A stretch of DNA of 64,000 nucleotides. It comes from Paragyromitra xinjiangensis (taxonomy: Eukaryota > Ascomycota > Pezizomycetes > Pezizales > Discinaceae). The DNA is taken from positions 1,054,001-1,118,000 of the forward strand of contig JBCAMK010000018.1 in NCBI GenBank assembly GCA_038503065.1, in the 5' to 3' direction. The translations under genes and the position numbers were made by a program. Positions 1 through 11,018 of the stretch are shown here, in pieces. How positions within the stretch are numbered: position 1 is the stretch's first letter; each line of letters starts with the position of its first letter. Under the pieces are notes generated by a model. That model saw only the letters and a program-made list of their open reading frames with translations. It was not told the DNA's origin and made no database searches.

Positions 1-340
1 AAGTGAATAATGTTCTTGAATCTCGTGAGCTATGTATAAAGTTCGTAATATTTGCTCTACTGGCTACGGGTCAGCCCATCGGATCCCTCGCCTTTTTATT
101 TTCTTTTCCTCCCTTTTTTATTTTCTTTTTCGGCAGGACCGTCTTAAATGGGTCTTTGCTGCGTATACCGAGGCGTTATCCCGTACCGGAATATTCTGTA
201 TACGTTGCAGACCCTTCTGGCTAAAGCATTTTTTCAAAGACAAAAAAACTACTACCCAGATCTCTCTCTATCCTTTAGTAATTCTACCCGTAGCGACCGA
301 CATAACCTAAAGACCTTGGTCTAAAGTTGAGAAGGGAGTA

Positions 341-547
341 CCGTATTATCTCGGGAATAGGAAACTGGCCTAGACTAGGCTAGACTGAAATAATTTAATT
401 AAAATTACTCTATCAGGGAAGTGGATTATCGACTAGGCAATAATTTCCGATGCTCAGCAGTCACTTTTGACATTTTCCCGAGCCTTTTGGAGGACCGATT
501 TAGAAGTGTCTAGTCCAGGCCAGTTTCCTATTCCCGAGATAATACGG
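341..547. mobile_element. TA-flanked MITE, CCGTATTATCTC family
   Basis: The left end CCGTATTATCTCGGGAATAG is mirrored by the right end CTATTCCCGAGATAATACGG, and the inverted match continues for about 40 bp. TA lies directly outside both ends (339-340 and 548-549), as expected of Tc1/mariner-type non-autonomous elements. It is 207 bp with no coding capacity. Its first bases are shared with elements at 587, 18157 and 22648, whose interiors are unrelated. Confidence 0.8.
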
Positions 548-586
548 TACTGGCTTGATTCATATGCTATTTGTTACATACCAATA

Positions 587-640
587 CCGTATTATCTAGT
601 GAAATTCGGTTTGGCGCTAGTGGGTGGAACATACAGTCGC
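587..640 (+). repeat. Truncated CCGTATTATCT MITE end
   Basis: About 47 bp from 587 match, with few differences, the terminal repeat of the element at 18157-18502, and TA precedes it at 585-586. No matching right end is visible before 820, so this is probably a truncated copy. The block 640-817 that follows has no recognisable feature. Confidence 0.55.
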
Positions 641-824
641 ACCTTGCTATGCCGGAACTCAGTATACCAAATCCCTTGCTGTCCCATACAAAATGCCCTA
701 GCCAAAACATTTTTTCTACTGCAAAATAAATTTGCTGTCCCGGATTCTTTAGGAAAATTTGCTATCCCGTACGAGATCTACTGTATTCTAGGTGTCTGGC
801 ATAACAAGATGCAACTGTACTCTA

Positions 825-927
825 CTCGGGTCATGGGTGTGGAGATGGAACATCGGGATTTCCCGCTCTGTGGGGTCATCATAAAAAGATCATGAGACCT
901 GTTTCATCTCCATATGCTTGACCCAAG
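825..927. mobile_element. 103-bp TA-flanked MITE, copy 1
   Basis: The element starts CTCGGGTCA and ends TGACCCAAG, with imperfect inverted repeats running on through ggagatggaaca / tgtttcatctcc. TA flanks it at 823-824 and 928-929. A second copy of identical length lies at 18002-18104. It is non-coding. Confidence 0.65.
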
Positions 928-1007
928 TACTTTGATGTGCATAAAAGAAAGAAATCAGGTTGAATGATGATCTAGCGAGACCAACTGTCTGGTCTGACTG
1001 CAGTCAA

Positions 1008-1818
1008 CATCAGCAAAAATAATTAACGGCTCCAGGAGCATGGGCACGTCTCCCAGGGAGGCAATCTCCTCCAGGTACTCTGTGCGCTCCCAGGGTGCCT
1101 GGAGGCACGAGTGCCCCAACCTGCATCTCCCGGAGGATATAGCTTCTCCCGAGATATGCTGTATCCTCCATGAGCCAAAGGCACGATGCCACACCTCCAC
1201 CCCATTCCTGGACCTCAACACCACTGCCAGAGATTCCCTGAATCGCAGACTATTGGATCTTGCTTAGGGACTTGGAAGAATTTCTTCATCAGCAAAAACA
1301 AATGACATTCCTCTGTGGCCTCTGCAGAGGTCAACATTCCTCTGTGGAGGTTTCCAAGGAAATTTCGATATTTTCCTCTGCAGAGGCCACAGAGGCCACA
1401 GAGGTCCAAATAGGAGCCAAATAGGTCACAGAGGTAAGAACATGATCCTAATTTCAAATAGGTCATTTTTTGTTCTTGCTGATGTTTCAACTCCCCATTG
1501 CTGCCCCAACCAACTCACGCCGCCTACCCTATTCACCCACCCCCTTTTAACCCCCTGAGCAAAGCCCATACCTCCTCCACTCCTACATCTCCACCATAGA
1601 CGCGTCGTTTTGTACAGTAGCTAACTCTGAATAGGCCCCGTCACTCTCCTTGCTGAATCTACAGCTGAATTGGCTGCTTGCCTGCCTCCAAATCCCATGC
1701 TTTCCTGCCTCCAAATCGACTCCTGAATTGACTGCTGAACTGACTCTGAATCAACTCCTGAAAAGACTCCGAATCGGCTGTTTCTAAGCCTTTGAATCCT
1801 GCTGAATAGACTCCTGAC
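1008..1818 (+). mobile_element. CATCAG-type element left end, copy 1
   Basis: This block starts CATCAGCAAAAATAATTA and is followed by words of the type CTCCAGGAG and GGAGGATATAG. The same sequence restarts at 1819, so the left end is tandemly duplicated. Copy 1 is interrupted by a 198-bp element at 1287-1484; copy 2 lacks that insertion. The first 18 bases match the inverted end at 17981 except for one base, suggesting these are the two ends of one large transposon. Short open frames here are fortuitous. Confidence 0.65.
1287..1484. mobile_element. CATCAG MITE (198 bp), TSD TT
   Basis: The element begins CATCAGCAAAAACAAATGAC and ends TTTTTTGTTCTTGCTGATG. TT flanks it on both sides (1285-1286, 1485-1486). 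The neighbouring duplicate at about 2090 reads gaatttctttcaactcc, the uninterrupted site, which proves insertion and a 2-bp target duplication. The interior is an array of the words tggcctctg and ctgcagagg arranged as a partial hairpin. The same subfamily occurs at 6167-6420 and 9871-11116. Confidence 0.9.
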
Positions 1819-2817
1819 ATCAGCAAAAATAATTAGCGCCTCCAGGAGCATGGGCACGTCTCTAGGGGAGGCAATCTCCTCCAGGTGCTCCGTGCGCTCC
1901 CAGGGCGCCTGGAGGCACGAGCGCCCCAACCTGCATCTCCCGGAGGATATGGCTTCTCCCAAGATATACTGTATTTTCCATGAGCCAAAGGCATGATGCC
2001 ACACCTCCACCCCACTCCTGGACCTTAACACCACTGCCAGAGACTCCCTGAATCGCAGACTATTGGATCTCACTTAGGGACTTGGAAGAATTTCTTTCAA
2101 CTCCCCATTGCTGCCCCAACCCACCCAGGCCGCCCACCCCCTATCCATCCACCCCTTTTAACCCCCCTTTGCAACGCCCATGCCTCCTATCCTCCATCTC
2201 CAAGATCAACGTATTTTGTATAGTAGCTAACTTTGAATAGGCCTGTCACTCCCCTTGCTGAATCCACTACTTCTGATCCTCTGAATCCACTGCTGAATAG
2301 ACTCCGAATCGGCTGTTTCTGAGCCTCCGAATTGACTGCTGAATTGACTGCTGGATAGACTCCAAATCGACTCCTGAATCGACTCCAAATCGACTCCTGA
2401 ATCGACTCCGAATCCACTGCTGAATTGACTCTGAATCCCGTGCTTTCCTGCCTCTGAATAGGGTGTTTCCAAGCCTCTGAATCCACTGCTGAATAGACTG
2501 CTGAATTAACTGCTGAATTGACTCCTGAATAGACTCCGAAACGGCTGTTTCCAAGCCTCCGAATCCTGCTGAATTGACTGCTAAATTGACCCCCAAATTG
2601 ACTCCGAATCCCGTGCTTTCCTGCCTCCAAATAGGCTGTTTCTGAGCCTCCGAATTGACCCCTGAATAGACTCCGAATTGGCTGTTTGCCTGCCTCCAAA
2701 TCAACTCCAGGGCAAGCTCAGCAGCAGGCTCGGAATAAGAGGAGTAGGATGCTGCGGGGCGAGCAGGAGGATGTGGGGACTCGTTCGATGTATATAGATC
2801 CATTAGATAGTCAATAA
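1819..2817 (+). mobile_element. CATCAG-type left end, copy 2, with minisatellite
   Basis: This is the second copy of the left end, starting CATCAGCAAAAATAATTA and preserving the empty site for the 1287 element near 2090. From about 2250 to 2700 it becomes a degenerate minisatellite built on ctgaatcgactccgaat with a period near 15 bp; the repetitive long open frames on the minus strand are products of that repeat. A near-identical stretch of the minisatellite lies at about 58130-58240 inside another CATCRG element. Confidence 0.6.
2250..2700. repeat. Degenerate 15-bp minisatellite
   Basis: Many imperfect copies of gactccgaatc / ctgaattgactc occur with period about 15 bp. It reads as Ser/Gln/Phe-rich low-complexity peptide on the minus strand, which I do not consider a gene. 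It is shared with the element at 57929-58768. Confidence 0.75.
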
Positions 2818-2897
2818 TTAGTCAAAATAATTTTCAAAACCTGAGTGACAGCGTGACATCAGTGAATTCAGTAGGGTGACAGGTATAACTTATACTT

Positions 2898-3273
2898 CAT
2901 CAGCAAAAGGTTTGGATTTCCGCCCAGTGCCATTTTATGTAATCCCCATTCGCCCAGAGGAGATATGAGAAATCCCGATATTGCATTGGAATCAGCTCAT
3001 CAAACTGCATATTCCCACGCAGGGCTTGGCAGGATCGGATGAGGTTTAACCTTTGGTCTTACATGTTGAAAATCAAGTTTTCAGGCTTAAAATTGTGATA
3101 TTCAATATGTAAGACCAAAGGTTAAACCTCATCCGATCCTGCCAAGCCCTGCGTGGGAATATGCAGTTTGATGAGCTGATTCCAATGCAATATCGGGATT
3201 TCTCATATCTCCTCTGGGCGAATGGGGATTACATAAAATGGCACTGGGCGGAAATCCAAACCTTTTGCTGATG
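2898..3273. mobile_element. Perfect foldback element with CATCAG ends
   Basis: The left arm 2898-3064 and right arm 3107-3273 are each 167 nt and, read base by base, are exact reverse complements around a 42-nt spacer. The termini are CATCAGCAAAAGG and CCTTTTGCTGATG, so it belongs to the CATCAG clan. The immediate flanks (TT and AG) do not form a 2-bp duplication. No coding capacity is apparent. Confidence 0.85.
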
Positions 3274-3754
3274 AGGGTCGACATGAAGGGCTTACGCAGC
3301 AAAAGTCTATCCAAAGGGGTAGTCACTGGAGGGTCGACATGAAGGGCTTACGCAGCAAAAGTCGATCCAAGGAGTAGTCGGATGGTGGGATTGTGCATGG
3401 AACCTGGCGACGACCTACTAGAGGTCGTCAATAAATAGTAATTCAAATATATCGCACATACAGTGAAAGCTCATCAGGATTGGAAAGCATCTCCAGCACC
3501 AAGGATCAATGCCACCTGGCGACAGGCTGCGGCAGTGGAGGTGTCCCGAAGACAACCTAGAAACAAAGGGACCATTCAGAAGGCACGGCATGAATACAGC
3601 CACTGGAAGATGACGACTTGAGAAAGGTCGTCAGGAGGTTTTATTAGCTCGCAGCGGTCTTCCAAGCGCTTTGGAAGGCCAGAAACTAATCTGGCGGAAT
3701 ATGGCCTTCCTGAAAACAAGAAAGTGTTGGGGTGACTTTTTTTTTTTGCTGATG
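3274..3754. mobile_element. CATCAG-type right end with 56-bp direct repeat
   Basis: The block ends TTTTTTTTTTTGCTGATG at 3754, a clan right end; its left end is not identifiable. A 56-bp direct repeat starting gggtcgacatgaagggctta begins at 3275 and again at 3331. The foldback element abuts the first unit. No gene is supported here. Confidence 0.5.
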
Positions 3755-4463
3755 AAGCCTCCTGGAGCAATCAGCGCCCAAAGATCTTCTCCTGGAGGAT
3801 TTGGCTAATTCTTGCGTCTACTGACTACTCCTGAAGGAGATTGCTGCTCTTCGTGGCATGTGTTTTCTCCTGGAGCACCTATCACGTTCCGATATTCGGA
3901 AGTGTGGCTATATCCCTATCCCATGGCTTCGCCACTAATAAGCCACGATTAGTAAGCTAGACTAGCTGTATATATATATGCCTGTTCGTACATAGAATAG
4001 AACGGCATCTTTCTTCTCATAAAAACATTTTATTATCATCCTGATAGCACCTGACTCTCCCGCATATCTCCAGGAGGATATTTCTCATCATCACGGGTAA
4101 GGTGGAGGTTATTCTGCTTACTAAGCACAGGTTTTAGGCAGTAGAAAGATTTTTATTGGCTCTAGTATATATTTGCCACGTAGGATATCGACCATCCTAC
4201 GCCTCCTCTTTGCCTCTCCGCGTTTTCTATAGCATAGCTTACATTCTCTATAAATTGCCTGCTCCCAAGCTCTCACGTTCGAGGATGGCCTGTATCCTTA
4301 ATCTACCAGTCCATAAATCTCTAATACTGTAGTCCTGCGTCAGATATTGACCATCCTACGCTAGGATATCGACCATCCTATACCTTCTCCTTGCCTCCCT
4401 GCGTTTTCTATAGCATAGCCTACATTTTCCATAAATAGCCTGCTCCCAAGCTCTCAAGGAACG
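3755..4463. repeat. Non-coding block with direct duplication
   Basis: Roughly 100 bp at 4181-4279 (ggatatcgaccatcctacgc ... cccaagctctca) recur at 4364-4462. The sequence after the first copy (gtatccttaatctaccagtc) recurs at about 4900 after the second, so the second copy has been split by the repeat at 4464-4884. The words ctcctggagga and ggatat are frequent here. No gene. Confidence 0.6.
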
Positions 4464-4884
4464 AGGTCTCGTCAAGCCCTTCGGTATCCCCAAAGGTGAG
4501 CAGTGCTACTTGAAGGAGACTTCGCTACGATGATAGTACTATGTTTTCCACAGGCCTCATGTAGTGTAAGAATCGAAGCGATTCTGGGGGCGCGACAGCG
4601 ACAGCGATGGCGATGTTTCTGAGATAGAAACAGAGATGTTATTTAGATAACAGTACAGTAGAAGTAAAGTAAGAGACGTTGCTTAAAGAAGAAGAAGGAA
4701 AAGAAATAAGAACAACAGAATCCATCGCTTATATATCCCATTTCTCCCTTACCCTGACTCATCCATGACTCAACACATTCCAGGCAACCGACCGAACTAA
4801 AAAGAAAGACAAAGAAACACACCATTCCAATCCGCATCCAATCAATCCTTTTCGTCCGTTCCATCCATGAAACAAGCCCTCAGG
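4464..4884 (-). repeat. 420-bp interspersed repeat, copy 1 (possible solo LTR)
   Basis: The sequence from cgaggtctcgtcaagccctt to atccatgaaa matches 12474-12887 in the same orientation with scattered differences. On the minus strand both copies carry TATATAAGCGATGG, a TATA-like motif typical of LTR promoters. I could not define TG...CA ends or a convincing target duplication, so LTR identity is only a suggestion. Confidence 0.6.
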
Positions 4885-6166
4885 CTTCGGAAATGCCCTA
4901 TATCCTTAATCCACCGGTCCATAAACCTCCGATATGGTAGTACTCAGCATTCCCATCCCTCGAGGATGCCCAGTATCCTCACTCCAAGGTATAGATTTCA
5001 TTAAAGGTTGCGAGATCAATTTGGTTGTTGACGAGCCATCTAGTGTTCTCCTCTAGGAGCTCTGGCTGCTCTGGGATGAGATGCGCAATCCTTATGATAT
5101 TACCCATCCCCACAACGAACAGATCATCTGCTTGCCTGGTAGAAACTCGCATCATCCCATGGGCCTCTGTGATCCGACCACCTCCTGGATAGGCTCGCAG
5201 CATCCTCACAAGGATAAGCCGATGCATATAGAGGGTATGAGGATCTCGAATCTTGAATAGGCAAAGCACTTTGGCTGGAAGGCGACCTCGAAGAGCACCA
5301 AACTGACTCTCATCTCCTACCTGAACCCACACTCAATCGTTCCGTGGAACTTGGGCCCTAAAGGCTCGCCCTCCTGTACATCTCACTCGATGAAGCTCAA
5401 ACTCCTCAGGATGCTGAAACTTAGGCACAGGGACTCTAAGTTGCAAGAATAGCTCAGCTGGGTATGTAAGAAGAGCCTCTGTATCCTTCTGGAGCTGGCG
5501 TTTGTCGTTTAGATTCTGACTGCTATAGTACAGTATTCGCTCTGGCAGGTCCAGCATGTTGATTTGGCGGATGATATCACAGAGAGTCCAGATCCTTGGT
5601 TGTCGGCCACACAATCGTCAGAGAGATGCTCTCTCTCCTATATGTTGGACCTCAGACCACCTGGGCCTGAGAATATCCAACAGCTCATAATTGGGAAGCT
5701 CAGCATCCCTACTCAGAGCCCAAAGGTTCAATATACGCATACCCAATGCATGTCGACGTCCATAATGGCACAGGATTTGCTCGGTGGAGTTATTCTTATT
5801 GGATGCCCGATATCCTTCTTTGATTTGCTGTCGATGTGCCGTCTCTCCAACCTCCGTGGAGAACATGGGAATCCCCCCATACTGCTCAATGTGCTCGTGG
5901 AAGTGCGCCAAGAGGTGCATTTTAGGAAAGTTGAAGTGGCTTTCTCCCTGTCGTATTTCGACAAGCACCTCCCTCCTCTCCAGCTTATCCTCTGCTTGGA
6001 GCCGTCGCTTCTTTCCTCCTGTTATAGGAGTCCGGGCATCCTTCAAGCTCTTCTCCTGATCCTGCTTCAAACGCTTGATTGTCGCTCGCGCTTTTGCACC
6101 TGCCTTCTTCGAGGCCTTGAATTTGAGGAAAATAGACTTCTGCCTATAGAAATCAATGAGATATTG

Positions 6167-6420
6167 CATCAGCAAGAACAAAAAATGACCTATTTGAAAT
6201 TAGGATCATGTTCTTACCTCTGTGACCTATTTGGCTCCTATTTGGACCTCTGTGGCCTCTGTGGCCTCTGTGGCCTCTGCAGAGGAAAATATCGAAATTT
6301 CCTTGGAAACCTCCACAGAGGAATGTTGACCTCTGCAGAGGCCACAGAGGCCAAATAGGAGCCAAGTAGGCCACAGAGGTCAAATAGGCCACAGAGGAAT
6401 GTCGTTTGTTTTTGCTGATG
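6167..6420. mobile_element. CATCAG MITE (254 bp) in transposase, TSD TG
   Basis: Same subfamily as 1287-1484 but inverted: it starts CATCAGCAAGAACAAAAAATG and ends TTTGTTTTTGCTGATG. TG flanks both sides (6165-6166, 6421-6422). Joining the flanks with one TG gives the transposase reading SFMDQYLIDFYRQK across the join, in frame. Confidence 0.92.
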
Positions 6421-7047
6421 TGGTCCATAAAACTCAACATTTCGGGAGTATGGCTCCGATACTGCGCCATAAGGTGGAAATCAATAATGCTCCGGACACA
6501 AAGGATCACTCACCGGAAAGGATATGCCTCATCCTTCGATGGGTTGAGGAGAGCAACAACAAACACTCCTAGCAGGATACGGCCGAGATTGCGCATCTCC
6601 TTGCCCTGCCACTGGAAAACCTCTCAATAGGCCTTTGTTGGCCTGGTCAGGCCTGGAAAGAGGGGTATCTACATCCAAACTTCGTCAAATGCTTGCTGCC
6701 TCTTGTGCTTCTCGAGGAAGCTCTCTATCCATTCCATCAAATGCTTCAATATACCGAGATATATATTATGTAGAAGGTTTGGTTTATGAAGGTCTCTAGC
6801 GTGAGGGAGGTGTGGCATCCCCCAAAAGACGTTGAATGACGCTTTCAGCCCTCGTTCAACGAGATACTCCAATTCCTGAGGATCTCCAGAATCGGCAAAG
6901 GATTGAGCCACTTTCTGATACTCCTTATCGTCTCGCTTTGGGCTGCTGACTAGCTCACCAAGTTGGTCTGGCCTGACTTTGCACTTTGGGCAAGCGTTTT
7001 GCTGTAGTTTGTGAAGTTGGATGTGCTCAGCGTGGTCAGCTATCCAA

Positions 7048-8376
7048 CATCAGTAAAAAAAAAAAGGCATCCAGAAGGGTAACATTATATAATGGCATTT
7101 TGACCCTCCAGAAGACGGGCATTGCCTCTCGAACCCCTCCTGACGGCCTACCTGCGCCCGTGCTGCATCCAGATGCGCTCTGACTAACTCTTACCGCCAA
7201 CTAACGCCAAAGTGCCCTTCTAGAAGCCCGACCGACCTGTGTGCGTCTGACACCCTCCCAATGCGTGTAGCTGCCGGAATTTTTTTTATTTCGCTAAGTT
7301 AAAACCCTGACCCTAGGCACTTAGCGATTTTCAAAATCTTCAAGCTTTGCTTAGGTGTCGCCTAAGCAATGCCTAAGCAACACCTACTAAGACACCTCCC
7401 CCTATTCCTTCCCATCTGCTTCCCCCTATTCTTTCCCCTCTATTCTCTTCCTCGCGACACCAAAGTACCTTACTAACATCATGAGATTTAGGCCTCAAGC
7501 AATAAGCTTTGCTTCCGAAGAACCTCCTAGGTAACGTCTTGCTTCCGTTTATTTGACTCCCGCTGATATGCCTCCTAGACTTGGTTCGATTCACACTGCC
7601 TGCGCTTCCTGCGCCTGCGCCATATGGTTGATTCGCTGCCTGAGCTTCCTCCGCCTCCGCCATATGGTCAATTCGCTGCTGCAGCTTCCGCTGCCTGCAC
7701 CAATAGGTCGATTCGCTGCTTGCGCCTGCGCCATATGGTCGATTCGCTGCTGCAGCTTCCGCCGCTTCCTCCGCTTCCGCCATATGGTCAATTCGCTGCC
7801 TGCGCTTCTGCAGCTTGCGCCATATGGTCAATTCGCTGCCTGAGCTTCCTCCGCCTCCGCCACATGGTCGATCCGCTGCCTGAGCTTCCGCCACCTCTGC
7901 CATATGGTCGATTTGCTGCTGCAGCCTCCACAGCCTCCGCAGCCTCCGCCATATAGTCAATTCGCTGCTGCAGCTTCCACCGCCTGCGCCAGTTGGCCGA
8001 TTTGCTGTGGGTAGTAAATGTTTGTACATATATATAGATAGATCCATAGAATAGTAAATAAATCAATAGAACGAATTCGAGCCATACAAGCCATACAAGC
8101 CATACAAGCAAAGCGTGCAATTCCAAACCTACCAAAATGTGCTGGCCCCACAAGAGGTTCCCCCGGACGTACAGAGGTCGACAGGCTTCATCCAGACAGC
8201 CAGAGCTCGTCCAGACGACCAGAGCCTACAACGCTGCCTTCCAGATGACCAGAGCTCCTACCCCATGTCTTTTGGATGACATGTAGTTGGACCATGCTGC
8301 GTCCAGAAGGGTATGTTTCCGCCATGGCATTTTGGCGTCCAGAGGAACTTTACGGCATTTCCGTTTTTTGCTGATG
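7048..8376. mobile_element. CATCAG element (1.33 kb) with minisatellite, TSD AA
   Basis: It starts CATCAGTAAAAAAAAAAAGG and ends CCGTTTTTTGCTGATG, flanked by AA (7046-7047, 8377-8378). Removing it and one AA joins the transposase as YPILCAWIADHAEH, in frame. Between about 7600 and 8010 there is a minisatellite built on gccatatggtcgattcgctg with variable CCG-rich spacers, giving repetitive open frames on both strands that are unlikely to be genes. Related ccagaagggta...atggcattttg blocks lie near both ends. Confidence 0.9.
7600..8010. repeat. Minisatellite on gccatatggtcgattcgctg
   Basis: At least eight variable units of about 40-50 bp each contain gccatatggtc(a/g)attcgctg, followed by CCTCCGC-rich spacers. 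It lies wholly inside the 7048-8376 element. Confidence 0.85.
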
Positions 8377-9701
8377 AAGCACAAAGGATTGGATAGCACA
8401 TCCGATACTGAGCATCCCCACATACCAACATGACTCCTGTATGCCCTGCCTTCCTCATATCCTGAAATAGGATACTCATCACCTCGTACAAGACCTCTCT
8501 ATTAGCCTCCCGGCGGAGCCTATCCTCTCCACTGCGCCCAGCAAATTTGGGGGGGATAGGGAGTAGTGCCACGAGCATCATAGCCATATACGTTGGCTTG
8601 TTTCAAATCTTAGAGGGGATATTCCCTATCGTCAGGTAGACTGGCCAAGCTTTCTTATCGCCTGAAAAATTGGTGAGATGTGTACCATCTGACGCGCAGA
8701 TTACTGGGACTACTGTAGCCCCATCAGGTAAGCTCCCCTGACAGTGAGAATTAGCAGGATAATAGATATCCAGCAGCGAAGACTTGAAACTTCCTCCTTA
8801 GCCTCCTTAGCCTTCAGGGGAGCTATAGAGGCTATTGAGGAGTTTGAGACTCCGCTGATAGAAGGGGGAGTTAGCTAACCTGTACATCCCACCACCAGTC
8901 TGCTGTATGCATCTCCAAGTACATTCTCTCGCCATTATCGTTGTATTCTCGAATGGGATGATAGACCATATCCTCTGCGTATGCGGGCTGTTTAAGCAAA
9001 TATTGGATACAAGCAAGCACGGGCCTAAAGTAATACCGTGCCGTCCTTTTCCTAGTCCCTTCCATGACTTCACAGCTCCCTCACTGCCATTGCGCCTGAC
9101 CTATATCCGGATCTATCCTGTCGAAGAGCTTGTGCATCATGTAGGCAGATCCAAATCCTGGCATAGGAGTGCCTGCCGCAGGAGTGCCGAGCTTTTCATT
9201 GAAATACTCATTAATACGGGTCTTCGCTATCCCGCTCTCTATCATCCATCGGGTGAGCTTAAAGTCAAAGGCAGTCTCAAACGGGATATAGGGGTTCGAA
9301 AGAAGGAATTCAACAACCTCTTGACGACCCTCCACATCCCCCAAAGAGCATGCTGCACCAGTAAATTGAATAGACCTAGCACCAGACTTCTGTGGAGGCT
9401 CTGCAGCTGTGTCTGTATCCTCTGTATCGGATGGCGGAGGATGCTAGTCATTGTCCTCACTACCACTCTCAGTGCTTCCACCGGAGGACTCACTTCTTCC
9501 AGAGCTGGCGTCTTCCCAGTCGCTATCCGGATTATTTCTGCACCATGCTGGTGGATTACCATCCTCTTCGGATTCAGAGCCTCCATGGCTAACCTTTTGG
9601 GAGGCTTGCTTGGAATGCATATCCATTATGTGCTTCTGCAACGAAACCACTGATTTGTAGGTGCGACGACACAGAGAGCAGCGTGTTCTTATAATCTCCA
9701 T

Positions 9702-9870
9702 TTTGACTAGAAAAGATTGTGTATATCGGTTGAGGAGTAAGGTGGTAGGGCTGGAGTAGGATGCCAGAGGGAGTAGGATGCCAGAGGGAGTAGGATGCTC
9801 GAGACAGAATGGTCTGCTTGATCTATTTCCCGCAATTGCTGGAAATCACTATTGCCGGCTGTTAGCTACT
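9702..9870. promoter_or_regulatory. Transposase 5' flank with repeated ggagtaggatgc
   Basis: Upstream of the transposase start, the words gagtaggatgccagagg occur in three near-perfect direct units (about 9756-9800). Similar gtaggatgctgctg words recur at 11180-11225 and 2740. They resemble the short subterminal repeats of CACTA-like elements, but a regulatory role is an inference. Confidence 0.35.
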
Positions 9871-9985
9871 CATCAGCAAAAACAAACGACATTCCTCTGT
9901 GGCCTATTTGACCTCTGTGGCCTATTTGGCTCCTATTTGGCCTCTGTGGCCTCTGCAGAGGTCAACATTCCTCTGTGGAGGTTTC

Positions 9986-11018
9986 TGTTATACCTATGGC
10001 TATAGGCGTGCAGTGGTCTCCCTGTTACCCTACCTACGTAGGGAGTTACCCTACCTTCCATTTGGTCACCTTCCCGTCTTCGTTGGACCCCTCAGTGGCT
10101 GCCTATTGACTTCCCAGCCTATTCTCAGGCAGTTACCCTGCCTTCCCCGGTTACCCGGCCGTTTTCCTGCCTTCGGTTGCGCTGCTGGCAGCGCTGGATC
10201 GAGAAGGGGGGACACCCGCAAAATATCCGCGTCCCGGAGACTAAAAGTAACCCTTTGGTCGTCAACGGCGCCCTTCCCGCGGAACGTGACCCGGAGGGTA
10301 TGTATGAGAGGTCTTCATAGGGCAACTTGGGGCGCCGAGTCACGTGGGCTATTCGGATTAGTCATCAGAGGTCTCCTGCCCGCGCTACGGGGCTCCAAAC
10401 ACCAGCTGTCGCAACAAAACGATATCGTGTAACCACCTACTCGATCGGGCGAACGCAACCGTCGCAACCGTATCATCGCCACGGCGATCCGAAGATTACT
10501 GAACGAGGGGTAAGCGTCGGAAGTTGGAGATATCGGCGAAGCCGATAGGATGTCGGATAAATGGATAAGCGAGTTAGTTCAATTTGTAATAGTAGATAGT
10601 TTAGTCCGTCGACCCAAGCTACAAAGAACACACAGTAGTAAAGAGGACGGGATATAAATACTCTTTGCATTGGACGTCAATTCTGAGTCGATCGTCATCG
10701 AGGAAGAACGAGCGCTATCGATATTATTTTATTCTGCAAACATACTTTGTTAAGTGATAAATTCTCCATCGTATCGAGTTGTTTAGCATGAAACGTGCGC
10801 TTCAACACTCGTGGCCTTCCTATTGGGAAAGTTCTTTCAACGGAACAGCCCACTTATCTCGCTTAAACTATCGTTGCCTTTGTGCGGTTCATAAGAAGTT
10901 GTCAGGACGTGCGCTCGGGTATTGTGCTACGGATAGTAGCCGGTCGAGTTACAGAGTCTAGAGAGCTATCTAAAGCTTCGCTTAGAATTCAGTAGTGGTG
11001 CGAAGTACCGGTCTTACA
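9986..11018 (+). mobile_element. Solo LTR (1033 bp), TSD GTTTC
   Basis: The block starts TGTTATACC and ends GGTCTTACA, an imperfect TG...CA inverted terminus, and is bounded by GTTTC at 9981-9985 and 11019-11023. The related element at 1287 reads gaggtttccaagg uninterrupted at this point, confirming the insertion. A TATA box (TATAAATA, 10653-10660) sits in the expected U3 region. No internal retrotransposon genes are present, so this is the product of LTR-LTR recombination. Confidence 0.9.
10653..10660 (+). promoter_or_regulatory. TATA box of the solo LTR
   Basis: TATAAATA lies in the second half of the LTR on the plus strand; it is probably the old retrotransposon promoter. Confidence 0.5.

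Larger units (their letters stand above)
4979..9701 (-). pseudogene. Plavaka-family DNA transposase, decayed
   Basis: From the 9701 start the minus strand encodes a C2H2 finger (CSLCRRTY...HIMDMH), then conserved blocks of fungal Plavaka transposases: EMHTADWWWDVQ (about 8895), LPDGATVVPVICASDGTHLT (about 8700), GNIPSKI-stop-NKP, QNACPKCK (about 6990), HLPHARDLHKPNLLHNIYLG, FNFPKMHLLAHFHEHIEQYG and FSTEVGETAHRQQIKEGYR (about 5850). In-frame stops interrupt it near 9446, 8615, 6670, 5618 and 5333; several could derive from CGA or CAG by C-to-T change. CATCAG elements are inserted at 6167-6420 and 7048-8376, and at both places removal of the element plus one duplicated dinucleotide restores an open frame. 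Family membership rests on recalled block similarity. It is no longer functional. Confidence 0.85.

Noticed and set aside
2187..2803. Long minus-strand frames rich in Ser/Gln/Phe
   Set aside because: They follow the 15-bp minisatellite in several phases and have no coding signature beyond the repeat.
7373..8153. Overlapping frames of 60-224 codons on both strands
   Set aside because: All are by-products of the GC-rich minisatellite in the 7048-8376 element; overlapping frames on both strands have the same repetitive composition.
3754..9871. The 3754 right end and 9871 left end as borders of one transposon
   Set aside because: They face the wrong way (GCTGATG on the left and CATCAG on the right), and 9871 belongs to a complete MITE with its own right end and duplication.
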